Of a stretch of DNA of 64,000 nucleotides, positions 47,401-58,900 are shown one piece after another (position 1 is the first letter of the stretch; each line of letters starts with the position of its first letter). The notes below the pieces were generated by a model that had not been told where the DNA came from, searched no databases, and saw nothing but the letters and a program-made list of their open reading frames with translations. Location of the stretch: assembly GCF_014356525.2 (NCBI RefSeq), contig NC_052506.1:20549916-20613915 (forward strand), given 5' to 3'. Position numbers and translations under genes: made by a program. Source of the stretch: Nilaparvata lugens. Taxonomy: Eukaryota; Arthropoda; Insecta; Hemiptera; Delphacidae.

Positions 47401-48154
47401 GCTCATGCAAATCCACTACAGTATACATGTGCCTATGAACCTCCTACTTCCTTAATACTCTAATTTATTTTTATTTGGTGGTTTAAGTACATTTATTACA
47501 TGCAGTATATTCTTATAATGTTTATAAGTTGTTTCTCACTTTATAACAATTAGCCATGTGCTTTTTTAATTCCTCTAGTTGCATACTATTTAGTTACAAT
47601 AAATTTCTGCCAAGGTGTCTGGCTAGATTTTACGTTATGCGACTTGATCGATCATTATGTCGCCGATCAGTAGATATTTTAAGCCTAACCTCAAATTTTT
47701 CAATACTTTATATAATATAATATAAGTAGCAAATAACTTTCCATTTCTATTCGGCTGTTCTAATTTTAGCCATGATACCTGATATTATCTAATCTTCTAA
47801 TACGTTATCGCATTTGGCGATACTAGACTATTATTCCACTTCAGACCTATAAAATTCTTGCAAATAGGGATTTTGTTTACCCATCCGATTTTGATACGTT
47901 ACAAAAGTTATGCTAAAATTTCGAGAAAGTTCTTTTATTGTGTGTTTCTTTGGGTATTTTGTAATACAATGTTTTTTTAGTGGAGATATAATTTCACGAT
48001 GCAACGTCTAGGATATTATTTTAACTAGGTAAATTTAATAACTATCAGTGAACTTCTATTGGTTTTTTGGCAAAGTTGGAAATTTATAGCGTACAATTTA
48101 TTTTTCTTCTCTCACTCTTCTTTTTGGTAGAGAGTAGTGGGTAGTAAATAGTAG
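44456..48154. other. No gene recognised
   Basis: AT-rich with many short frames. The 101-codon frame at 45291 overlaps a 67-codon frame on the same strand and shows no domain. TA-rich stretches lie at 46080-46270 and 46500-46520. Confidence 0.45.
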
Positions 48155-48285
48155 TGAGTAGTTTATATTTTGTAAATTCATCTATAACTTTGCTGTATTG
48201 TAAGCTATTGTATATAAGTGTATAAAAGCCAGTATATATTGTAATCTACATAAATAAAGTACTCAATCAAATCAATCAATCTATT
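48155..48285 (+). mobile_element. Second 3' end of the 31-kb LINE family, 5'-truncated
   Basis: TTTGTAAATTCATCTATAAC, TTTGCTGTATTGTAAGCTAT, GTATATATTGTAATCTACAT and AAATAAAGTACTCAATCAAA, then TCAATCAATC match the reverse complement of 31262-31385 nearly base for base. It is a very short 5'-truncated insertion on the opposite strand and shows where the family ends: a TCAA/ATCA-unit tail after AATAAAGTACTCAATC. Confidence 0.92.
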
Positions 48286-48631
48286 CTACCAGTCTTATTC
48301 GAAGTCTCATTATTCATATGATTCAACGTCACTTAACAATCTCTAGTTTGAATTCTACTCTCACTTGAAAAGTAATTCATCGACGCAAATCTCTTATTGA
48401 ACAATCCTACTATCATAATATTGTGTTCAACAAATGATTGGATTAAATGTGTAAAATACGAAAAAAAATCTTCCACTGGAATGGCTTTTCCACTGTTCTT
48501 CTCATCCTCCAATAGTTACATTGTTGAAAATCATTATCTGAGTCCATGGTGAAATCATCACAATTAGAATAAATCAGTTCACGAGTACAAATACTACATT
48601 AAAGATCATGGTTTCTTGATCCATTCCGAGC
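48286..48631. other. No gene recognised
   Basis: Nothing structural or coding was noticed between the LINE end and the palindromic MITE. Confidence 0.5.
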
Positions 48632-48754
48632 TATAATGTATTAACACACTTTTTTCCTATGTATTTCACACGACAATTAAATATGATTATTCACTTAAAT
48701 AATTGACTGTATGTTGTGTGAAATACATAGGAAAAAGTCTGTTACTACATTATA
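48632..48754. mobile_element. Palindromic MITE, about 123 bp
   Basis: TATAATGTATTAACACACTT and TTTTCCTATGTATTTCACAC at the left are mirrored by GTGTGAAATACATAGGAAAA and AGTCTGTTACTACATTATA at the right. The inverted repeats are about 45 bp long around a short AT-rich loop. A TATA border on both sides suggests a TA target. No relative was found in this window. Confidence 0.9.
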
Positions 48755-48772
48755 AATATAAAGGGTAGATTA

Positions 48773-48960
48773 TTTATTTATTTATTTCATTGAAAATCAC
48801 AAATCATAATTATAATAAATAATAATAATTATTATTATTATTATTATTCATCATAATTATTATAATATATAATATGATTGTGAGAAGACAACAGGCATAG
48901 CCCAAAACTGTCTTTTCCCAAATTTTTACAAATAAAAGTTTCAAGAAAGAATGAGGTTAA
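48773..48960 (-). mobile_element. Retroelement 3' end with GGGC...GCC hairpin
   Basis: On the minus strand: AAGACAGTTTTGGGCTATGC, CTGTTGTCTTCTCACAATCA, an AAT/ATT microsatellite (about 48812-48850), then GAAATAAATAAATAAATAAT. It has the same hairpin block as 37448-37522 and 61960-62053. Confidence 0.7.
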
Positions 48961-49894
48961 GATTTCACTTTTAACTTCAAAAAGTATTATGAAAATATAC
49001 CTAGATAGGAATATAAAGAATCAGCAAAACTTGATTCTCTTATAGTGTTGGTTATTGTTGTAAAGTATATCGTTAAAACAACCTGTAAGCCTAGAGAATT
49101 TCCAGTAACTTTGACCCTCTGGCTGCAACATCTTGACCCAATCAGTGACCAATATTGTCTTAGGTCACGGCATCCTTCTCAGTGTAGTCTGCAGCATTCT
49201 CTTCTCTTCTTGGTGATACACATTTTATACGATACAATATATACGGTTTATTATACTTTGAATATTATATGCAACACATTATATCCTTGGCGGCCCTTCA
49301 CGACATTCGATACCCACCTATCGCAATTTATCGACTAGAAAACTCTTCAAGTGACCACAAGCGAGATCGCTGAAACCGATCGGCTTTTTCCTAAAGACCA
49401 CTCTCCACTCTCCTTGTCACTGGTTATTTCCTTGCTGGATGCGTCAGCCAACCAAAGGCTACTGACACCGTCGCCTAATTAATATCATCTCCAATTGCCT
49501 CCACACCACAGCCTCTCAAATCTGAATCACGCTTTTCATTCCACTTCGTGAACATTCGACTTAATTAAACTTCTGTCGGCAGGCTTGTGTCTGTATGAAT
49601 TCGAAATGAGCCACGAGTAGCAGGAAATGTCAATAGCAATCGGAGCAGAGGCATACGATCAAATTAATTCACGATAATATACAGATATATGCACCCATAT
49701 TCTATCTTGATTTATAGAATGGAAATATAAGTATAGTAGAGTATAGATATAATTCTGCATCTTTATGGGAAGGATTCATCATCTTTGTCTTGAAAACGAT
49801 CAGACGACAGATGAAAATCTACTCCAAGACTACTGAAAGATTCTCTTAATGCTACTGACATGTGAACTCTACACTTCTAGAATTATCCTCGTAT
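48961..49894. other. No gene confirmed
   Basis: The 49040-49600 stretch is more GC-rich than its surroundings and contains a 97-codon plus frame (49045-49338) without recognisable domains. Confidence 0.4.
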
Positions 49895-50020
49895 GTCCAT
49901 GAATGTAAATTCATGCAAAATATTTCGTTATTGAGCATGATTCTTCAATATGTCATGTATGTTCACGAATGTAAATTCATGCAAAATATGTTGATATTGA
50001 ACATGATTCTCTGTAATGAG
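49895..50020. repeat. Two-copy tandem duplication, 66-bp period
   Basis: GAATGTAAATTCATGCAAAA at 49901 recurs at 49967. Both are followed by TAT, a short spacer and GANCATGATTCT. The unit includes a small hairpin, ATGAATGTAAATTCAT. Confidence 0.88.
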
Positions 50021-51626
50021 TGTATGTAGTGTTCTCTACATGAGTTTGGAGTAATTGAAGTGATTTGTTCATAGAACTCTGGACTGAAAGTATTACAATA
50101 TCATACTTGAATCTACTCGAACTTCAATTTTATTGAAAATCCATTCATTGAAAGGCCCTAATGAGAAAACTCCTGAACTATTGGTTCTAAATTGATTGGG
50201 CTCGTATTGATCTCAATTGCATGTATCTTGAATTCACTACTATCCCAATTTGGATTTGGCTGATGGATGATATGAAGTAAATGTGTCTCATTTAACACCT
50301 GATAAGGTGAATACTCCAAACATTGATAGTTTCCATTTTGATAGATCTTCTAGCCTCTGTGATGCATGGAATATTTTTAGAAACGAATCTTGCAAATCCA
50401 CTGTACCATATACTCAAATTCTATTTTTTGCCACGGTTGACTTTAAAATGTCGTATATTGATAATCTCGTTTTTGAATCCACGACCCTCATGATTTGTAA
50501 TTTGCGACATTTTCCCTGATACCAGTAATCAAAATAGCATTCTCTCTTATAAAACGGGGATTTCGCAGATCAGAACTGTTCATTTGCAACATGTGACCGA
50601 AAACAACAAACCAACAAAATATTTACCAGGAAGAATCTGCAGATTCATTGTTTTGAACTCGGGTACAGTACTGCATTACAAGAACCGAATCTCCCACCAG
50701 TCAGCCGAGGGGACATCTGTTCAATTGTCAAACAGTTGGCCAAGCAGCCAAAGACATAAAGCGGGAATGATAAATGAGTTTACATTCTTCAACCTTCAAC
50801 TCCAGAATGCAGCTGAGCTGTAGGGCTCCATTCACAGTTCAGTCAGTCCTTCCTCAAGGCTTGCTTCAAAAGATAGCGCAAAGCTCAGAGCCTGGATGGA
50901 ATTTCTGTTAACAATAACATCATTCCAGTGACCAGATTAGAATCAAGTGAATGATAATTCGAATCCAAGCATCCAGGTTGTTTCCTGCATTCCTGTCTCC
51001 AAGCATCCATTCATGTTCTTGCAAGTATTGCTGCCAAAATAATATTATTTTTTGAAAAATGCTTCCAAGTACTGAAAGTGGTTCTATATTGAATCGCAAT
51101 TAACACGTGAATGTCGATGGATTTGAAAAATCGAAGTCTGTTATGGTTTCAATTTGTTTCTTTCCGCCAGACCGTTTCTACATCATTTCACTCCTTTCTC
51201 CCATTTCCATCATACATTTGTACTGGACTTGGAGAGCTGATTTTTCGTTGAAAAAGTACTGTTTGAATCATTTGTAGAACCGGTACGTACAAGAGAACTT
51301 TCTTCCTAAAAGATTTCTTAATTATTTTATCCATATATTTATGTGATTGATTAAGTAATCAGAACAGATCGCAGCAAAGATAAAACGGGGTTTCACATAA
51401 CGGGATTCACATAGTGAATCTCATGCAATATCCTCATTTTCCTTCTCACAATCCTCAGCTTGATAGAGAGCTTGAGGTTCTTCTAAAGTTCGTAAATTCT
51501 GATAATAATTCAGTCTTCACTGTGATCAGATACACAAGGTTGGTAGAAAAAACTCCATTGATAAAAACATGAAGTTCCCTTTTTATTTAAAACATTTCAA
51601 AACTTCAAAACCTTCAAATTAAACTC
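50021..51626. other. No gene confirmed
   Basis: A 79-codon plus frame at 50584 and a 78-codon one at 50283 have no recognisable motif. Nothing else was seen. Confidence 0.45.
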
Positions 51627-51716
51627 ATTCATTCATTCGAATTCATTCATTCATTCATTTCAACAACTAGTTTCGGTCTACTTTGGCCATTTTCAAGTTT
51701 AAACTTCAATTTTAAT
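51627..51716 (-). mobile_element. Retroelement terminus with CCGAAACTAG motif
   Basis: On the minus strand: CTTGAAAATGGCCAAAGTAG, ACCGAAACTAGTTGTTGAAA and a TGAATGAATGAATGAATTCG-type tail. The GGCC...CCGAAACTAG pattern recurs at ends of arthropod Penelope-like and related elements. No coding part is present. Confidence 0.5.
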
Positions 51717-53366
51717 AGAGTAGCCCATACAAGTGAAGTGATTTTATAAAACTCCATTTATCTTATGAAATACGTCACTCTAATGGTGTACTAAGCACAT
51801 AGAAATTAGTAAAAAATGTTCAACCCTATCATTTCTGTCCTGATTTACGATGTGCATCGTTGAACAACTCTTTCTGTAACTATTATTATCATAGCGCCAA
51901 TCTCCACTTGTTGAATCTGGGTTAGAAAATCCTGTAATAGATATGTGAAATGATATTCTATTTCCGAATGGAATGGCTCGAGTTAAATCTCTCGACTATT
52001 GCTGTGCGCTGCTAGCAGTTCAGCTATTAGTTGTGCAGGATTCTAGTTTTGAATTCCAGTTGGTCAAAGTCGTGTTGAAGTTATCGCTAAGTCACGACCG
52101 GCGATAAACTTCTTGGCGAATTATCCTTTACTAGTTCTTCCCTTCTCGTGCATTTCCCCTGTTCAAACAGTAAAATATATCAGCTTAAGCAGCGTGTAAA
52201 TATATCCATTTATGTAGTTTTCACTGCCACCAATTCTCTTGCTAATCTAGCTTCTTCTCTCTCTAATACACACTACAACTTGATTTTATCACCCTCTATC
52301 TTTATTCTTTCATTAAGGTACCTTTCTACAGTGCAGCGTAAATGAGTGTGCAAGGTAGGCTTTGTGGTAGAAGTTAGAATACCCCATGATTCGCAATATT
52401 ATTTCTCTCGGCAAATAACGGCTAACTTTGATTCGTCTATATGTTAATTTAGAAAATGCAATAACCCAGAAACTGGAAAGAAAGTACAGCACCTATCCGT
52501 ACAACATTTATCCGTATGATAGATTTTGTTTATTCTATTGCTCATTCTATGATTCAAATTCATTATTTCCTTCAGCAAATAGCGAGTTCCTTCGTGTTTG
52601 AGTTAACTTGCACGATTATTAATCCAAAAACTTTTTATTTTAGATTCTTGGAAGAGATTACCCAATTACTATCTATCCTTGCTGTCTCTAGCCTTGGAAA
52701 ATTCATTTTATTCATGATCTCTACCCTAGAAAGCCTCTAGTGCTTTAGAGAACTTACTCATTTAGGAGACCCCTGACAGACTAGAAAATAATGATAATAT
52801 GCAATATTATTAGTTTATTATTCCATGTTAGTTTATTGTGTTCAGGTTCTGTTCTCACTTACATTATATATCATGAGAAGAATTCCATAAATTAAATTCA
52901 AAGGTTCATATGAACCTGGAAGTTGATCATAAACGTGTTTTATATATTGTTTTACTATATTTGAGATAAGATTAATTTCTATTTCAAATAATTGAGAGAG
53001 ATATTGCCATATTCATATTGTCATATCCTGACGAACGCTTAATAATTTATTGTTTACACAGTTTGTTAGCTTCTATCAACAAAAATGTTTTTGCATTACT
53101 GTGCAAATTCGAATAGATGACAAGAAGCAAAAATGGTTTCGTTATGATATGAATAATTCATGAGAGAAGAACAAGCGATTTTCAGATCATCTCACCTCTA
53201 TTCTGTGGAAGAATAATAGGCCTACTCCACTCAACTGGAGTAAGTCAATATCGCAGATGCTAATTCAAGTGCAACAAAATGACTGGCTGCTGTATTTTCA
53301 ATTCAATCTTCTGCGGAAGTTGAGACAGGTTCAAATTTCTTCTGTTTTTCTTTCTCATTATCTTCG
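51717..53366. other. No gene recognised
   Basis: AT-rich, with short frames without motifs. Confidence 0.5.
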
Positions 53367-53368
53367 TT

Positions 53369-53369
53369 A

Positions 53370-53438
<69 letters not shown>

Positions 53439-53465
53439 AATCACTCTATCTCTCTCTCTCTCCAA
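53369..53465 (+). repeat. Compound (TC)n-(AC)n-(TC)n microsatellite
   Basis: A TC run (about 53371-53404) passes into an AC run (about 53404-53437) and a second TC run (about 53447-53462). The open frame over it is an artefact. Confidence 0.97.
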
Positions 53466-55867
53466 CTCTTTTTCTCTCTCATCCCCTCAAGGAGTGAATG
53501 GCTCGAGGTGTAATCGTGATTTAGCTTCATTGCATGCTGAGTGCTGAGTGGTTTTGTAGCTGTAATCCTGGAATGCTAGCGGATTAATCATGTTTCAAAT
53601 GAGTTATTAAACACCTCGGCCAATAGGAAGCTTCATTGAAAACGTGCCCGTGGTAGAAATGTGTAAATCATGGAAATGTAGGAGATACTACTACTTATGT
53701 ACCATAATTCAAATCTCAAACTTGTTTCAAAATTTTAGTTTTTAATAATATTGTGATCACTTTTATTCCGAAACCCGTAATCTTCACCTTTCAGTTAGTG
53801 TTTAATCAGATATAGAGAGAACATAATTTAAAAAAATACAGTCATGGGGCACTGCATAATTTTGCTCTGATCTTTTTGTAGTCTTTGAGGCAGTAAATAT
53901 TTTTCATATAGGTATAGGTTCTCTCAGATCCGTTCTTCTTTTAATAGTATTTCATCATGAATTGTGGTTTATCATGAAAATCTACAATAGTATTCTCTAC
54001 TACTAATCAGAATCATAATATCAAGAGAAAGGTTCATCTCAACTTGAGGGAGGATGATAAATTTCTCGAATCATCAATCCACTCAGTAATAGGGAATCAA
54101 ATCACCGTATTGATGATGTGATGCGCAATCGAGTATATGTGTGAATCGGTCATAAAAGTATTTCAAATGGCGAAATAGGACTACCTGTCTCCCACCAATA
54201 ACCGTTTTCATACAAATTATCGGACTACATTATTTTATCGGCCGAAACGCTTGATTGTCTGATAATCAGCTGTTGGTGAAAATTAGTCAATCAGGGGACA
54301 ATCGATAACTGTGGAAAGTCCAATAAATCCATACTATTATCATTATTTTCTAATTACAGTGTTGACAAATTGAAACAATCTTTAAAATTTATGAAAATAT
54401 CAAAATAATTTTTGGGGAAATAAGTCTTCATGAATGATGGAGCGAGGAAACAGGATAGCTTAATAGGTAGAAAAACATCTTCTACTTGACTTCTCATTTG
54501 ATAGCAATGAAAAGTGAGCGGTTCTGTCGCTTGCTGTACGGTACACTCTGTTTCCTGCTGGGTCGCCGACACCCCCGCGCTAACACACTCCTCATTTTAA
54601 ATGCATCCTATCTCAAGAGACCCCGGATTGAGACTCGAAGTCTGGAACAACTGGTCTGAAACTTAGACTGGAACTGAGAGAATAAATTAGGAACAACGTG
54701 ACCACAGTCACTTACATGTGCAACAAACCGGCAGCTTGGATTATCATAAAATAACAGTCGGTTGAAAATGGTGTTCAATCATGGGATAGGATAGCTGAGA
54801 CGGTCTTCAAGTTTGAAAGAGTTACGTTTGGGATTTTTCGAAAATTAATCAGAATTTGTTAGGTAATCGTCTTTGACTTAAGAGTGTGACTTTGACAAAA
54901 TATAATCATCGTGGAACACATTACTCGTAGTATTAACCGTGAAACATTTTAATCAATCAAAACGTTCATAAGTGAAGAAAAATAATACATTTTTACTACA
55001 TCATGTCTTACTGTTATAGGAAATTGATAATCAACCTATCATACTTTATTCAATCACATCCTCGATCTAGATAAATGTATATTTTCTAATCATTCTATTA
55101 ATTCATTCCATTAATTTCATTAATTCATTCTATTAAACTATTCATTTAAATCTGATTGATTGCTATGGTAAACGTGATATTTTTGAGCTCAAAATTGAAG
55201 TACGTAGTTTTATTCTTTATTTTGTGAATTTGAAGTTTGTTTCATGTTTTACGAAAGTTTCATTATCAATCCATCCAAATTCAAAATTGTTTTATTCCAA
55301 TTCATATTTTTAGATTGATGATTATTTGGTGTAGAAATTGAAGACGTTTTGGGCAATAGCCTGTTTTTTTCTTTTCCGATCATCGTACTGTTTGTGGTAA
55401 CCTAATAGATAGATGAATAAATGAAAAATTTAGATTACTAAGATTGATCAATACTGAAATTGAGCGAAATGTTGGGTTTGTAATGTTCAACTTGTAAAAA
55501 GTTTTAGATTATAGAAACTTCTATTACATTGCAGTGATGGAGCAAATGTTTTGAAACCTTCAAATGTTTTGAACCTTTCCCGATGAATGAGTTGAATATA
55601 ATGTAAGATGCCGTTATGTTACCCATATTTTTGAACCAACTACCGAACTATCACGTTCATATCACTGATAACATCACCTAAATCTTTGAAAACATTCTGG
55701 TCCTATTATTTCCATCAACAAGTATGAAAAAACTCAACTCAAACATCTCCATTCTGTGTTTAACCAACACTGATCATTTCTAGTTGATATCATAATCGGT
55801 AAGAGTCACAAGATCAATAACCTCACAGCCTTCAATCTGATAATATATTTAATTTGTTTTTCTTCAG
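53466..55867. other. No gene recognised
   Basis: Short frames on both strands, none with a domain. It ends at a strong acceptor-like motif. Confidence 0.5.
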
Positions 55868-55917
55868 TGGGTTATCCAGCCTCAGGGAGTTTGAGGTGAC
55901 TCCTTGGTTTGAGAACG
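55868..55917 (+). other. Weak candidate microexon (50 nt)
   Basis: A strong 3' splice site (TTTAATTTGTTTTTCTTCAG, ending at 55867) is followed after 50 nt by a moderate donor ACG|GTAAAC at 55918. One frame is open across it (GLSSLREFEVTPWFEN). That frame does not match the phase 0 left by the leader exon at 3234, which would meet a TGA. It may be a false positive or belong to another transcript. Confidence 0.15.
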
Positions 55918-58900
55918 GTAAACAGGCGTTTTATTATGCGGTTGAAGCTTGGAGATTTTTAGAGGGTGAAACATTGTTGTCATGTATCTCACATTGAGTT
56001 GTAGCCGACGTGGAGTCAGGTTCTGTATGGTAGAGTAAGTATAACCTACTATGATGTAATAATAGTGACTGACACTCCGGTATGAGAGCTAACAAAACGC
56101 AACATGGTGTACAAAATGAAAAAAAAAACGGAATGGAATCTTTGAAAGTGAGGGTGCGGTAGTTTAAACAGACATCTCAGTGCTTGTAGTTTTTTATACT
56201 TTTTTATCCGCTCATCATATCTGGATATAGAACATGATGCAAGTCTCGAGAGTTGAAGTGAACTTTTGAAGCTTACATGTAGAGATATTATCATCCTTTG
56301 TAACAGAATCCTATCCATCACGTACCTACATCTCAATATATTAGGTTATTGACTGGAGTTGTTAGAGTCTATCGTATAGAATTGTGTCTGGGGTCAGGAA
56401 GTGGACTTACAATGCCCAGGATTAATGATCTTGTATAATGATCATTTGAAAATCCTAATCACAAGAGACACACACTTTACAATTATTTTTGGGGAGCTGT
56501 ACTAACAATTGTAGTATGTACTAACGATTCAGCGAGCTGTACCACCCTAAAAAATGTTATCAATTACTTCCACCAATAATTTATGTATTGATTCTAAAGA
56601 AGTCGATGATACTTTTGAGTTTAATTTCAGATCTTCATTGAATTTCCATATTATTATTCAATTTAGGACCTAAGAGATTACTCTGGAAGAAGATTCATTG
56701 AATGTGAAATTAGAGTCTTGTTTTGATTATCCATCCCATCAACAGTACATATTTAACGTTTCAATGTGTATTCCATTTGATTATACTCATTAACAACTAG
56801 TTTCAATCAGATTTTCATTAAAGTAGAAAGTATCAATGGAAATGTCCCATGTGCCTCCCAGGATCTATTCTTCTTTTATTAGAAGGTTCAGAGTATGCTA
56901 ATTTGAATTGTCCCCACATTCACAGACAAGTGATGTAGTAGAACAACTCATGTATTGGCTCTATTTTTTCATCACATAACAGTTGAAAGCTTCTAGATTT
57001 ATCGATAATCAGTGTTTTTCTTATAAAAAATGTGAAAAGGAAAACTTTCCTACGCATAGAGAACTACAATGATATCCATAGGTATCAAAGATAAACCTGT
57101 ATAATGTGCTCATATGATTTACACTATTTCTTATTCAATAATCTATTTTGAGAATGCTATCTCAGCAATCTACTACATACATGTTATTCAGGCTTCCTCT
57201 CTTTAGATTAAAGGATGTGGTTCTACTTTCTAATAAATATGGAACATGTTCTCCTGTACTTCTGTTAATTATATTCCACATTCATTTCAATTAATGTTCG
57301 TTGTATGGTAATAGCCCATTCATACTACACTGGCCTTACAAAACAACTTTACTGGTTTGCAAACAGAATTGTCTGTTAATTAAGCTAATTCCCAATTGAA
57401 TTAAGGTTTGCTGCTTGATAAGATTTTTATCTTATAAGTTTTTACAAATTGTATGTGTGCGTGCCATATAAGAATCTATTTCCATAGTGAACTATCTTCG
57501 TAAAATCTATAACTCATTGAGATAACTCATTGAAATAATATTGCATATTGAGACAACTATTTTTTGAGCGCCGCTAAAAGTGTTTGAAAACTGCATAACT
57601 TCCTGTTAAAATATGCTTACCTCAAAGAAATGTGAGAAGGAAGTGCATCTCTTATTTCTATTTATTGGATTTTTCCAGTAACGCCATCGTTCAAGACACA
57701 ATATAACACAACCAAATTCCTATTCTAATTGTACTCCAAAATAATGAAAATTACATTATTCCCGTATTGTAGTGAAGAGGAAAATGGTTTTCATTAACTT
57801 GTGAAGTGCACCTATACTACTCCATGCGTTAATGCAATTAACAAAATTTCAACTGATTATTTTACTTTTTAATAGTTGCGATTATATCTATGTTTTTTCA
57901 TGGTAATTTCTGTAGTTGTTCGTTGCTAGCACTGTATAAAAACTCAAGTTAAATTCAGTTTATTGTAGTTGAATTCAAGTTTGGAGAATATATAGCTCGG
58001 TATTCTCAATACTGACTTTAAACGTATATCCATCATAATAACTAATGGTCGTGGTGATAAATTAATATTCCTGCTGACAATTTCACGATCTGTTGAGTCC
58101 AGATGTCGATAACGTTTTGAAACCAGTTCGTTTTCATGGACTCAATAACTAGAACAGGGACTGCTCTCCTGTACTAAATCATGCATAAACTATAAAATAC
58201 GTATGAAGCGATGGTGGGTGCCGAATTTGGTGTACCGTACCACTTACCAAAACCGCTTTCATAATCCATGTTGTCAAGCCATGTACATAAAGTTTCACCT
58301 ACTCACTGCATATTCGGGGCCTCATGTTAGCCGAAAATCGAAAATGATACACTACGAATACAATTTAGCATTTTTATTTTTGTATAAAATGAAATACAAT
58401 AATAATACGTATCCTAGAAATGAATTCAAATAGTATAAAACATAGTAAATATTATTATTATCTCCGTAATATTAAAGACAGTGCCTGGACAAGAACGTCT
58501 GTCATATTTCCGTAACATTGAGATTTCAGTTGAAGGCTCCTTACAAAACATGCTTTCAACGTTTACTATACATAACGTTTCATCCTTAAAATATCTATGT
58601 GAATTCACCTGTTTACAACAGTCAGATGTAAAACATTAGAATATTGATTTTCTTAGTAGAAAAACTTTTTCACATTTCAAAGAGTTTAAAAGTACCTAGG
58701 AATATTTTCGTAGTGTGAAATATTCTCAGGATATAAGTTGAATTGTTCTTTTATTTCTAAACCTACTGGTGCGAGAAAAACGCATGAATTGATCATGTTT
58801 TTTCTTGCTAATCAATTGTGCAAATTTATTGCTGGTTGTTTTGGCGAATAAATTATGGTTTTTGTTTGTTTGGGTCGAACATGTTCGTCCGACACTTCTA

